Positions 1 through 12,800 of a DNA stretch of 64,000 nucleotides are shown here, one piece after another; position 1 is the stretch's first letter, and each line of letters begins with the position of its first letter. Source of the DNA: Diploscapter coronatus. Lineage: Eukaryota > Nematoda > Chromadorea > Rhabditida > Rhabditidae. The DNA is taken from contig OZ038423.1 of assembly GCA_964036155.1 (NCBI GenBank), positions 76,585,249 to 76,649,248 on the forward strand. Direction: 5' to 3'. The position numbers were made by a program, and so were the translations under genes. The notes under the pieces are model-generated. The model searched no databases and was not told the DNA's origin. It saw only the letters and a list, made by a program, of their open reading frames with translations.

Positions 1-1495
1 CCTTTTGAGAAAAATGTCCCGATATCAAAATGAGTGTATGCTGACCCCGGTTTTCTGCATAAAATCGATTTTCCTGAAAAATTTTAGGAGAAGTTCCAAA
101 AATCTGATACTATATTCGAATTCTACGTATTAAATTACCCCAAAATCAGTTATAAAAGGCATGAACTAGGTATGACACTTTTGAGAAAAAGGGTCCCGAT
201 TTCAAAAATAGGGTATGCCAACTTCCCATTTTTGCAGAAAATCGATTTTTCTAAAAACTTTTAAGAGGAGTTCCAAAAATTTTATGCTATATTCGGATTC
301 TACGTATCAAATTATCTTAAAATCAGTCATAAAATCGATAGGTTAGGTATGACCCTACACTTTACCATTGCACCAAAGTTGGCGACCCAAATATCGAAAT
401 TTCAATTTTGAGGGTTAAACCCCACAATCTGTATACCAATTGATAGCTCTTGAAAAACTAAGAAACTTTTGTGAAGACACCTCATGGTTATCTATTATGG
501 TATGCGTGATATATAGGTTTGAATGGATCAGACCCACAAAAATGACACAAATTTTCAAAAATTCATAACTTTTGTAAAATCAAACGAATTCGAAAAATCT
601 TTTCGGAATATAGTAGTTGGAGGGCAATACTTCATTTTTGCTTCCCAGAGTACCGTGCTACCACTTTATCATGATACCATATGGGTCCATGGTATACCAC
701 CCATATGGTACCCGAGTAGTACTATACCAAAATGGGTATCAATCGACTCGAAATTGACTGGAGAGTAATATTCGAGTCCATTTCTATCAATTTCAGCAAG
801 TGGTTTCATTATACCATCATTGTAATTGGCTATAACCGCCTGCCGAAAAAGATCCAAAATGGAGTAACTTCAAATGACCATAAAAGGCGATAGACTAATC
901 TGTTTTTCAAGTAGTTTTCGGCATATTACTCAGTTCGATAAGGGCTTTCGTTTGGTATATAACATGATGGATATTGGTTACTAAATGGTGACTTGACCAT
1001 ATGGGTCGCTACCATTTGGTACCATATCATGTTTGGTATCGTTCGACTCCAAATTGAGTGGGAATAAACAATAGGTGTCTCTAGCTTCAATTTGAGCTCG
1101 AATTTTGGTAGACTGCCTATGAAAATATTCTCGTATCATTTTCTTGAAAATTGACATTAAATTTTGGTTTTTGGGGTACCACTCCCACACCATAATAGAT
1201 AATCATGAGGTGTCTTCACAAAAGTTGCTTAGTTTTTCAAGAGCTATCAATTGGTGTATAGTTTGAATTTTTCCGATCGATTTTGTAAAATTCGACCCTC
1301 GGGCCACGCCCATTTGATTGCTTTTTTCTCAAAAGTGGCATACCTAACCTATCTATTTTATGACTGATTTTAGGGTAATTTGATACGTAGAATTCGAATA
1401 TATCATCAGATTTTTGGAACTCGCCTTAAACTTTTCAGGAAAATCGATTTTATGCAAAAAATGCATGTTTTGAAACTGCCATTTTTAACACTTTT
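1..1495. repeat. Foldback (large inverted-repeat) element, partly tandem
   Basis: Bases about 190-501 and 1192-1490 are inverted copies of each other, about 300 bp per arm. The block around 437-501 (AATTGATAGCTCTTGAAAAA onward) returns in reverse complement at 1192-1262, and the block at 190-345 returns in reverse complement at 1318-1490. The left arm is also tandemly doubled, because 1-175 repeats 176-350 with moderate divergence. The loop (502-1191) has shorter inverted pieces around CCATATGGGT near 680-710 and 995-1005. There is no convincing reading frame. The element may extend beyond the left edge. It fits a non-autonomous foldback or Tir-type DNA transposon; the class is not determined. 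Confidence 0.7.
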
Positions 1496-1499
1496 GACT

Positions 1500-2140
1500 T
1501 TGGGACCCCCTCCCATACCCAGCAAGTGGCTGACCCCCTAAACCATTATATTTTTAGAAAGTACATTCCATGACCATGTTCATCCTTTTTAAATTTTTCG
1601 AAAATCTTTTATAGCAAAAAAGTTTTCTTTGTACCCCCTGAGGGATGTCAAATCGTCAAAACACCCAATTTTGACCCCCACCTAGCTCCGCCCACTTTTG
1701 GGGGCGGGACCTGATCTCCCCATTTTTGTGATTAGGACCCATGGGTGTATCCACCATATAAGTTTGGTTCGGATCTGAGACACTTTTGCAGTTGTCCGGC
1801 CTTTGTTCGGGTTACTCAAAGAACGCGTCTTAAGAATGAATGTCAGCAAAAACCAAAGTTTTAGCAAAGGGGTATAAACGGGTTTGTAAATCGGGCTGCT
1901 TTCACATATATTGCTCAGTTTTTCACTCTGATTCCCATGGTATGGTTTGTTTTTCTAAAATGACCACTAATTACTCTTTTCCGAAATAACTCACTTCAGA
2001 GTGGATATTTTCGAGGAGTGTGTTAGCATAAGTTGATCAATTATTTATCGCTTTTCTTGAGTTTATTCGACTGCATTAAAAAATAAAGTTGAATTTTCTG
2101 GTAATGACATTGTCGCAAATAATGGAGAATAAATGACAGG
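1500..2140. repeat. Degenerate repeat-derived DNA, dispersed repeat copy at 1681-1860
   Basis: No gene is visible. The stretch 1690-1860 (GC-rich CCGCCCACTTTTGGGGGCGGG, then a match to GTTTGGTTCGGAT and TTTTGCARTTGTCCGG) is recognisably the same repeat as 50700-50880 further along the window. The rest is AT-rich with no supported feature. Confidence 0.5.
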
Positions 2141-2227
2141 ATCAGGGCTGTCTGAAGCTCGAAAAAGATCGAACTTTAACTTAACTTGAACTGAACTGAA
2201 CTTTCAGACAGTTCGGACAGCCCTGAT
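2141..2227. repeat. Short MITE-like inverted-repeat element
   Basis: The ends are a perfect 12-bp inverted repeat, ATCAGGGCTGTC at 2141-2152 and GACAGCCCTGAT at 2216-2227, around an interior of repeated GAACTTAACTTGAACTGAA words. It is short and non-coding, and resembles the small inverted repeats at 37431-37478 and 40121-40174, which share the AGGG core at their ends. No clear target duplication is seen. Confidence 0.5.
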
Positions 2228-2382
2228 TAAAAGGAATATTTATTTCAGTTGCAGTTTTCCCTCATCACTTTTGGATGTCTTCTAGAGTTGTCTGTATCAT
2301 GTGCATCGAAATTAAATTATTATTTCACATTTTATTGAATAAAATTTCTATATGAAATCTGAGATTATAATCAAGCTTTATT

Positions 2383-2859
2383 TTATGTTAATTTTCCGAC
2401 TTCATGCCATTTATTCGTTTGTGGATCGTATTCCTCGATTGAATTTTGAAATCTAAGTTAACAAATATTTGGTATAAAGATATGCAAAATCTCAGCTCAC
2501 CCTCCGATTGCATACAATTTTCCATTCGCAGTAACAAGCGAATGACAAAATCTTGTATAATTCATATCAGCGAGTCGAGAAATTCGACTGCGAATTGGGG
2601 CTGAGGGATCGACACACAAACAGGATTTTAATACTTCTCCACTAAATATATAATGATACATTATTTATCATACAAAATTAACGACAATTGTCCTCCAGTT
2701 ATGTAAATTCTTCCATTTAACGATGCAACTTCGAAAGCACGTCGTTCTTCTGGAATCTCCAATTTCAATCCATTCCTGTTCATCGTCTGATAATCGAAAT
2801 ATCTTTTTACTTCCACAAGCATCAATAGCTGAATATCCGTAATTACAATAATGAATATG
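2383..2859 (-). pseudogene. Kelch-repeat gene fragment with a frameshift
   Basis: Read on the minus strand, the first piece (2859 down to 2696) begins in one frame with a segment ending DDEQEWIEI. It then needs a different frame to give RRAFEVASLNGRIYITGG, the classic kelch blade end. A 44-nt intron (2642-2695) leads to 2501-2641, which reads VDPSAP, then MNYTRFCHSLV and NGKLYAIGG. A second short intron leads to 2383-2452, which reads EEYDPQTNKWHEVGKL before TAA, with AATAAA just after. The RR..F.VA.LNG..Y..GG and YDP.TNKW patterns are diagnostic of kelch repeats. Only about two blades are present, and the frame change near 2735 breaks the first. It may be a relic of a BTB-kelch gene. The frame change could instead be a sequencing error or an unrecognised intron. 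Confidence 0.6.
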
Positions 2860-3309
2860 CTATAATGTAACCGTATAAAACTTCATCACATGTTGTTGTT
2901 TGAACAAAATTTATTGAAAGAGGAAAAGCAGGTCCTGGGTCCAGCCTTTTAAACCCTGCCTGACTCATCAATTTTAAATTAAAAATTAAATTGAAATTTA
3001 TAGGAATTGATGTCTTTTATTTTGAAATTTGTCATCATTTATATTTGAAATGAAAACCTGGCTCGCCAAGAACCTCGCTGGTTCCTGAAATGAAAATTCG
3101 AATTAAAGAAGTTATCGTTTGTACTGGTGATCTTAAAATTACATTTGAAATTGTTCTCTATGATTATCAGTCAGTATAGGTGATAAGGCCATCAAATCGG
3201 CTAAAATGTTAGCATATTTGGGATTAACGTTAAATTCGGAGTCGAATGAGCCCCATTTTGGACAGGAAATATTGACTTTTGAAAAATCGATTGTGCTAAT
3301 TTCGACTTT
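2860..3309. other. Intergenic, AT-rich, no supported gene
   Basis: I see no exon, RNA gene or clear repeat border here. Short imperfect repeats around CAGGTCCTGGGTCCAGCC (2930-2960) and ACCTGGCTCGCCAAGAACC (3056-3075) are present. The last five bases, ACTTT at 3305-3309, are the left target-site duplication of the adjacent retroelement. Confidence 0.5.
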
Positions 3310-3619
3310 TGTAAAAAATGAAGAGGTAGTTGATCAGGCTAACTCTCGTGCGGTGCAATTAGTAGGTGTTTAGGGGTGTGGAGGATGAAGTTAGCAGCCG
3401 AGTTGATAGTGCCTCAAACTTGGGTAATTAAACCTTTTATTCAAACTAAAAGAAAATTCAAATATAAAAGGAAATCGATATAAAGTAAATGGTTAATCGT
3501 GTGAGGAATCTTAATGCTCCAAATGCTCGCTTGTATTTTGAGAGAGAGAGAAAGGAAAACATCTCGAAGCCCAGCTATGCTGAGCAATCTATCTACTAGA
3601 GTCGATAAAATTATCGACA
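3310..3619 (-). repeat. 3' LTR of the BEL/Pao element
   Basis: 310 bp, matching 13774-14083 base for base as far as I can read. In element sense it starts TGTCGATAATTTTATCGAC, an 8-bp-armed palindrome at the very terminus, and ends CATTTTTTACA. It contains a (GA)n stretch and an AATAAA (the complement of TTTATT near 3435), a likely polyadenylation signal. Confidence 0.93.
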
Positions 3620-3896
3620 CTCCGCCCGAAGAAGGAGAGTTCAGATTATGGCAAAGACGGTTCAAGGGATATGTATTTGAGTAATAAATGATTATTGAAC
3701 CGGCTTTTCGGCTACAAAGGCACTAGATAATCAAGCAAATTTTAACATAACGTATTAAGTTACAATATAACAATGAATCTCAAATAAGAGGATAAAGATA
3801 GGGATTAACTTAATGGATCCTCGTGTCCTATCCTCCAAATATAAATGGCTATCGCTGAACTCCAAATTGCAGCAATGTAGGTTTCCATGATTCAAT
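3620..3896 (-). other. 3' untranslated part of the BEL/Pao element
   Basis: This is the non-coding stretch between the polyprotein stop and the 3' LTR. The bases next to the LTR in element sense are GGGCGGAG, a purine-rich run broken by one C, which is the best candidate for the polypurine tract. Nothing else is recognised. Confidence 0.55.
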
Positions 3897-6800
3897 TCAT
3901 TTATGTCGACGGTGATATTTCGACTTTCGGTTCTGTCCACTTTTCGGGTCGTTCCCCCTTTCGTCAGCGGAATCTTCATCTTGGCATTCGTATTCTCGAC
4001 GCATCTGGTCTCGGAGGATGTTGATCAACTCTTGTCGTAGTCTCTCTCGCGATTCCAAGTCAACGAGGGCTTCGGCTCCAGCGTCGGGCACCCAACACAA
4101 CGCAGGATTGTGCTCCCTTCCTGCCATCTCCATCGCTAACGTTCTGCATTCCAGAGGAGTTTCTGGGTTTTCGCAGTAGTGGCAACGCATCCTTGGGCCT
4201 GGGCACATTCGATTGTGGTTCCGATTCGCGTACTTGTACAGACAGGTCGGGCACCTGCTGCTTCTGTCGACTTCTTTCATCCGTTCTTCTGCCGTCGGGA
4301 ACCATGGACAATTATCTTCATAATGCCAGCATCGCGAGTTTAAGTGCTCGCATAACTTGCATTTCTTGTCGCTCTCGCGGTCCAGAACGCGGTAGAATCT
4401 TCGAGAGAATTCGATGATTCCCTTTAATCTGGTGATTTCTTTGTCCACTTGCTCTAGTTGATCCCTGGTTTCTGGATGACGATTCAAAAGGTCCTTCCGA
4501 CGACTTCCGATGCGTTCATTTACTCGATTGATCGCGTTCTGCACGTCTGATCTCGGATGTACTCTGCCGTCTCTGACTCGATGCAGATGTCTGTCGTTTC
4601 TGGGGTTGTCGATCATAGAACGCTGGACCGTTCGGATTCGAGGCTGATCTCGGAGTTCTCTCTCCCTTTGCTGTTTCAGGAATCGTCTTCTCTCAGAAGG
4701 TTTCGGTAAGTAGACGACTTCGCGGTCGTTAAGCCAAATCTGTTTCCGGCCTACGACATTCTTACGGCTGTATTCGAGGTGGGGTGGAAGACACCAGCGA
4801 ACCGTCGCTCCATCGTCTTCCTCTGCTTCTCGTCTTTTCTTTCGCTTTTCCTTGTCGATTTTGATGATCTCTTCAGAGACGTAGCCGGGCGGTGTCTTCC
4901 TTTCTTTGGCTCGTCTCTCATCATAAGCGCGAGAAGTTTCTGGTTGGTCCCCCTGTTTCTGCGTCTCGAATTGCTCGCTGGGTTTGGGAAACTCTTGTTT
5001 ATTCTGAAGTCCCCTGGTGTCGCCCTCGTTCATCCTGTTTCCTTCTAAATCCTTTAGCATTTCTTGCAGCCTTTTGCGTTCGTCTGGAAACATGGACGCG
5101 ATCGCTTCTTCGTATTCGTCGTCGTCCAAGTAATCGACTAGCTGAATCCAGTAATCAGCTGTCTCAGGTGGTTTCTGTTTGCCCTTGGATGTCTTCGATT
5201 CACTCGATTCTGCCGATTCTTCCGAAGATGGTTGCCAATCCATAACTTCGTCCTCTTCCTGGTTGAACTCAGGAGAGGGAGTGTCGTCCACTTGAGATGG
5301 CAGATGAACCTTTGTGCAGTTTTGAGAGTCGGGCTGCTGATTCTGATCGATCGGAGGTTCTGGTGATGTAGAAGGTGAGGCTTCTGCTGTCGGAACCAAG
5401 ATCATACTGACGATAGTGCAACAAAGGAAGATCTTCAAACCTTTCTTCTTCTTCTTGCATGCACAGGTGATTGCGATCATCGCGACCAGAATTACTGTTA
5501 CCGTGAGAAGCACTATCCATGGATGATTCAGGAGTGAAGAGAGGATTCCTCCAATGTTTGGCCAAAGGAATTCTAGGCCGCCATGTTCAATGAGAGTTCC
5601 ATTTGTGTCCTCCCGGGTTTCGAAGGCGGAACGGTAGTCGTAGTGCAACAGTCCGGTAATCTTAAATGAGCTGCTCTTCTCGCCGCAGGTGATGTTGCAT
5701 GTGACTCGTGGATGCGGGGTGTGGAGTGAAACTGCTACAGTTTGTAGCAGTCCTCCCGGCCTGCAGTTCAGCGGGAAGTGCATTCCCGTGTCGCATATGG
5801 CGGTTGCTGTAAGTTGGTACTCCGTGGACTCGCAATTAATATTCATCAGTGCTCCTGTATTGCAGCTGTAACATCCTTTGACATGGACTGTTTGCTCCTT
5901 GCTGCTGCACTTGTCTTCTGTCACTTGTAGTGCCAGTCCATCGGTTTGTACTCGAGCCATGATGTCGATCTTCATCATTATGTCCTGAGTCAGCCAAGCC
6001 GTCAATGCTCCTTTGTGGTAGGCCATTCCGATTCCGGGTCTTCTGAAGGGGATCGTGTTCTCTGTCATATCCTCAATCTTGTCCTTGATCGAAGACTGGA
6101 AACATCGGCAGTTGGCTCCGCTTTGAGCTGTATTGCAGTCACATTCAGCGTTGTAACTGCATTCTCTTGCCTTTCCTGACGCTTGCGATTCATTGGTGCA
6201 CGAAATCAGCGGGATCCATCCTCTAGGAACTGTGAACCATTCCTTTGTCGACGTCTTCTCCATGAATTGAGAGAACATCTCAGAGTGGGGCGGAGCTTCT
6301 AGTGATGCCAGCGTGACTGAGAGATTTTGCATCGATACGGTTAAGCCCGGTTTCAATTCAATCGAGTTGGTCTGCATCTTCTGGCTGATGCCATTGCCCG
6401 AGGCTTGGAGGTCGATGTCGATTGCGTGATCCCAATAGCGACACTTCATCACCCGGTAGATCGAAACGCTTCTCGGCTTCGCAAAGTGTCGGTAAAATAT
6501 GCAGCCTGAAGCTGTGCCTCCGCATTTGCATCCGAGCCCACCGCAGCTTTCTTCACAGTGCGAGCTTCCTGAGTATTCATTGCTTTCAGCTAGATCGGTG
6601 AGGTTCGTGTCCGCCGTGATCAATCTGCATTCATCTCCTGTGCACATCCCCATGCCTGGGCAACGCTTCGTCGTTTCGTACTCTATTTTCACATCGCGGG
6701 TGTGATAGAGTAATTCCTCATCGCAGGTAGCTCTGACGTTCTTCCATGTGACCGTGATTCGCGCGATCTCCTGTTTATTGTTAAGAAGAATCACACAACC

Positions 6801-9800
6801 TGCTCGATGGAACGAGTTCAAATCTAGGGCAAGAGCCGTCTCGTAGTGGCATGTCGTCATGTCGTTCGTGCCATTTTCGCAAACAACGAGAGATCCACTT
6901 GCTGCGAATACCTTCTGACAAGGAGTGTGCATTCCAGTCGTCCACTTGAAGCACAGCAGCGTAATGACGATCAGGAACAGGTACTTCGATTCGCCTCGAC
7001 CATTGATGATTAAAGGAGTAGGGACTCTTGAAGTCCTTTCGCGTCTCTTGTCCTCCATGTTCGACTCAGGCTTCGAATCATATCGGAGTGAGGTGGCATC
7101 GCTTGATTCTACTTCACCTTCGGTAGTCGTATGCTTTCTCCGTGTCCTGGTTTTCGGTTTTGTCTTGCGCCATTTCGAAAGGTCAGTTTGAACTCCAATC
7201 TCAGCCATCCTTATGTTGGTGTTGAGGGGTTCATCGTCGTTATTTCCCGCTTGCCTGCTACTTCTCTCATTTTCCTTGTCGTTCTGCATCTGACTTCTTC
7301 TGTGATGGAAATGAGGTCTGTATCGTCTACAGCACTGGATGAATTGCCCCCGAAGATTGTAGCACCAAATTCCTAGTCGAACTATCATGAGAATTGTTCC
7401 TGTCGCCAGTCCTACTAGCAGTGCCAACATTCCCACGATCAAAGGAATCGCAATCCAGGGCTGGCAATCAGGATTCGTAATACTGTCCACGCAGAACCAA
7501 CATCGCACCTCGCGGCAGAAGACTGGAATCTCCAATTCATCGTTTGGAGTCTTTGTCGGTGGAAGCGTTGATGCTCGAATTACTTCGGCTGTCGACGGTA
7601 GGAAGCAGGTCAGGATCATCAGTCCCGTTACTATCCACTTCAGGTCCCATCTCTGATTTCCGGAACGCTCTTCTGTCTTCGATGGCGTTCTTTTCTGACC
7701 AATGACGTTCGTGAGGCAATTGTCCACTTCCACGTCTTCCGAGTTGTTTTGATAATTGACATTCTTTCTTGGACGTAGCTTGTATCTCGGCTCGTCTTTG
7801 TCCACTTTTTTCTGATCCTGACTGGCTTTTGCAGTCTTCATTTTCTCTTTCACTTCTGGCTCGACCAATTCGTCATCATCCAGCTCTAGTGGAACTAATA
7901 AGTTGACGGGACGCTCAATCATTTGTCCGGAACCTAGCTTCACTTTTGCTCCACGCGTTACTCCGTCCTTGCCGGTGATCAACTTGATGATTCTTCCCAG
8001 CTGCCAGTCGTTCCGCTTGGCGATATTGTCGACCACTAGAACAACCTTTCCAATGCGAGGCTCGGATTTCGTGCCGGGTTTTTTCTCCATGTGCATCTTG
8101 TGCTTCTGTCGAAGATCCGTCAGATAGTACTCGCGCCAAATATTCCAATACTTTTCGACCATCTCTATGGATGAAGTCATTGCCTTGATCGCTTGTTGAC
8201 GAGTTTGAATCGCGGCCTCTTCTTTTGATGGTAGGTACTCATCCTCGTTGTCCTTCAGTGTTTCGATTGGGAATGTCATTTCGTTTGACTCCTGTAGGAA
8301 ATCACAGGGTCTCAGAAGCGTCAAGCTATCAGCAGATCGATAAGTGAGCGGTCTGGAATTAAGAGTTCCCTCGATTTCGTGGATGGCTGTCGTGAACTCA
8401 TCCAGAGTGAGTTTCTTTCGTCCGAATGTCTTCTGGTAGGCTCTCTTGACTGATCCACAGAGCCTCTCCCACATGCCTCCCATCCATGGGGCGAATGCGA
8501 TCGAATGTTTCCATTCACACTGGTACTGCAGCAGCATTTCGTGAAAGCTCGAATCACGCTCGCGTCGCCAGTTTTCAATTGCTTCTGCCATCAGTGATTC
8601 ACCACTTAGGAATGTGGGCGCGTTGTCGCTAGTGATCGATTCGGGTGTCCCTCTTCGGGCGATGAATCTTCGGATCGCGTTCAGAAAGGTGCCAGTTGTC
8701 AGATCGGTTACAACCTCAAGATGCAGAAGGCGAGTGGTTGAGCAGCAGATGAGGAGAACATATGCTTTGGCGTTTTCTTCGTCACGTCCTTTGATCGATA
8801 CCGGACCGAGATAGTCTAATCCACAACGCTGGAAAGGTCTTGACGTACAGACTCTCCCTTCGGGAAGTGGTGCCATCTGCGGGTAGGGGTATGGGCGGTT
8901 ATTGAACCTTTGACATTCGACACAGTTTCTGATGACGGGATTGACTTCTTGTCTGATAGACGGAATCCAATAGATACGTCGAATGTCCTGTATCGTGTGC
9001 TCGTGGGAGCGATGGTAATAGGAGTGAATTTCGAGTGTGATTAGACGCGCCAATCTCGATTTTGGGGCTATCACAATTGGGAATTTCGAAGAGCGGTTCA
9101 GAGAGTTCGCATAAACGAATCGGCCACCACAACAATAAATCTCGTGGTTGTCAAGCGTCATGTCTAGATTCTTGTGTTTTTTCTTGAAGTTCATGTCGAA
9201 GAATCTTCTCTGATGTATTCGAATCAGCTCTCTCCTTGCTATCATGATCTCGTAGACTGTCAATGCGTGCGTATCGCTGTCCGGAACGTAGGTCAGAGAG
9301 GGAAGAGTCTTCTTGATTTGCTCTCTTCGCGTTTCTGATGGGATAACCTTGATGATGTTTCGGATGAATCTCAACACATATGCCGTAATCTTTTGTGTGC
9401 GGTAGAACGAGTTCGATCGATCAAGCACTTGGGTTTCCTCCTGTGTTTCCTTCGGGTTCATTACAGCATTGCACAGCATGACTGTTGTCATCGCAGTCTC
9501 TTCAGTTTTGGGATCGGTTATCGGGAAAAGTAATCTGCTTTCCAGACCGTCCTCTTGTCCACTTATCAGGAGATCGGGTCCTTTCCACCAATGACGACAA
9601 TCTGCTCCTGGTCTTGTCAGCACATCCGCGATATTTTCGTTTGTCTTGCAATGACCAAATCGCACTTGGACGTCGTTGACTTCAAACTCACGAGCGATTT
9701 TGAAGATCGTGTGAATGCGATTTTGGATGTACTTTCCTTGAGCTGCACGGGGTCGCTTGAGCATGTCTACGCAGGCTGAGTTATCTGACAGTAAGACAAC

Positions 9801-12800
9801 TTCCTTGATCGGTAGGTAATCAGCGAGTTGTTTGTAGGCGAGTGCACCTATGTCCATTCCTACTTCTAGCGCCGTCATTTCTTTCTTCACAATAGTCATC
9901 GCTTCGTTGGCTAATGCTCCCTTGGACATGAGTAGATCAGCTTTCTTGCCCATCGGATCCCTCAGGTAGATCACTGCTCCTAGGGCCTGTCCACTTGCGT
10001 CACAGAAAACGACGAGCTGTTTCGGCAGCTTCATGTCTGTCGAGGAACAAATGCAGCGAGGAATATCATAACCTTGATTCACGGTTTTCTCGACGGTTGA
10101 GTAGAATTCCGCGATTAGCTCCTGTGGCAGCGTATCATCCCAGCCGTGTCCTTGCTCGGTTACCTTCCTGTTATACAACTTAAGGGGAAGTAACGTCGGA
10201 GTTCTCCATCCAACTGGGTCGTACTGCGAGTTGATGAAGCTTAGAATCTTTCTTCTAGTCAACTTGTTGTCGAAATTTGGCTTCTCAATGTTCGGTATCA
10301 TGATCACATCTTTAATCGAGTCCCAAACGATTCCCAAAAACTTGACCGTCGACTCATTTCCTTTGTCCACTTCGTTGATCTTCTGCATTGCCGATTGATC
10401 GTTGGTGGTGAATTGTCTCAAATTCATCGATGCGTCTTCGAAAATTCTCTTTAGAAGTTTATACTTCTCGAGACATTCCTCGGAAGTTTCCGCCATAACC
10501 AGAGAGTTGTCCACGTAGAGGTTATCCAAGATCTCTTTCTTGAAGTCTTCTTTTAGCGGATAGTTCTTCAAGTGGTGGATTATCGTAGCTGTGAGAAGAA
10601 ATGGTGAACAAATCAGTCCAAACAGCACCGCGGTGAATCTCAGTGTGATCAGATTTTGCTGTGTCAGCGGTTCATCGATGTTTCTGACCCATAGAATTCG
10701 AGTGCAATCGCGATCTTCTTCGGCTAGCTGAACTTGAAGGAAGGCTCGCTGAATGTCGGAGATCATCGCCTTGTTGGCCATTCTGAATCGCATCAGAATT
10801 CCCAGAAGGCTCGGCATGATTGTAGGTCCCTGGTGAAGGATCTCGTTGAGGGATAGCGAATCCTTGTAGGCAGCTGATCCATCCATAACGACTCTCAGGG
10901 AGGTAGTCTTGTTCGGCGTGATCACGTGTTGATGAGGTAAATAGCAAACTCTCTTTCCAGTTGGAGGTATGCCCTCGTCCACTTCTTCAAGGATGCCTGC
11001 TTCAAGTTGCTCCTTTATCGTCTCGTCATATTTGTTGAGTAGCTCCTTGTTATTTGCGAGTTGACGAAGTACGGCTTGCAATCTCTTCCATGCCAAGCAA
11101 CGATTGTCAGGGATCTTCGTTGCTGCGTCCACTTTGAATGGAAGTCGCACTTCGTAAGCCATTTTATTGCCTTTTGCTACTTTCTTGATCGTCGCGTCGA
11201 AGAAATGTTGCACTAGCTCATTCGTGCGTTTCTTTTCTTCATGCAGAGGTCCGATAAATTCTTTCTCAATCGGGTCTGATGTGTCCACTTGCTGAGTCTC
11301 GCTCAGTTCCTTTGCATCATATCCACCGAACTCCTCAGGCTCTCGTGCGGTCACCATGTAAGCGTGTACTTTGCTCGGAGCACGAATCGGCGTTTGATCC
11401 ACGACGCAGAAATATCCAACATGTGTAGGCATCAGCAATTTTCCTGACGGAAGCTTGACCATATTCTGCTTCTTGTTGATGAAGTCCATGAAGTGGTTGG
11501 CTCCAATCAACAGCTGTGGCTTCGCTGTCGTGTCTTTCCTGTCGACTGCCATTTTCAGCTTTTGATCATCAATGTACTTCCAGTCTGCTGTGGTGAGGGA
11601 TGGCAACTTTGCTCGTTGGGTGATTGAGGGCGTCACATGTAGAGCCATTGATAACTTCTTCTCTTGTGAGTTTCTGCCCTTCTTCTTCGTCTTCTCTGTC
11701 TGATCCATTTTAATGCAGATTTCGACGACTTGTTCCGCCATGGAAGTAGGCTGGCTTGCACCCATCGTGAAAACCTCCAGCCTCTCCCTGTCCACTTGTC
11801 TCAACCCTAGTTCGTCCGCCACTGATTTCTCTATGAATGAATATTCAGAACCGCTGTCTAGTAAGGCGTAAAAGGGTTTAAATTCCTTGGATCTGGGATC
11901 TTGGATGCACACTTGAATAATCCAAAGATGTCCACTTTTGACCTTGTTTGGTCTTTTCTTCATTGCCGACTTCACATTGTTGCCAGCCGTTGTGACCAAG
12001 ACTGGTGCGTCCACTTTTTGCTGAAGCTGATTGCCTGTCTTGCTCTTCTGATTCGGCTTCTGATCTGTTACCTTTGATCGACACAGGAATTGGTAGTGAC
12101 CGTTGTTCTTGCATCGGTAACATTTGCCATGGAATTTGCAGTCCTTGGTGGTGTGGATTGGACTCGCACATTTTGTGCATTTCTTCAGTTCCTCCAATCG
12201 CTTGATTCTTGTTTCCGATGAGCTGTAGGTTCTGCATTCATGGCTGGCGTGGTTCGTTTTGCTGCAGAATGAACACTGCTTCAATCCTGGAGAATCAGTG
12301 GATCGTTCATCTGCGTTTGTCTGCTTCGTCAACTTTTCTTGTTGCCTGCTTCCATTAAACTGTTTGCTTCCGTTCTTCTGGTTGGAATTGCGATTGAAGC
12401 GATTGCCATTTGAGGAATCATTCCTTTTTCTCTCCGACTCTTCTTTTGCTCTGTTTGCAGAGTCAAGTTCGTCCACTTTCGTCGCTATGTCTAAAGCGCT
12501 CATGATCTCCTCAATGGTAAATTTCTTTTCAGCTAGCTTTGCTTCCACTTGCTTTTGCAATACCATCAGTCTAATCGGGCGATTGAATTTTTCAATTATT
12601 TTCTGCCACCACATGTAGCTCTCATCCACGTCTTTGCGTCCCCTGATTCTGAGCTGCGTGAGGATAGCGTTGATGTCGTTCTTGAGCTTTATCTGGCACT
12701 TGGATTGTGGGCCTTCAGATTTTATCGTCTCGAGCTTTTTCAGCAGGTCGCACACGATTCTTTCTTCATCGCCGTATCTTTTCTTGAGACTATCGTAGAC

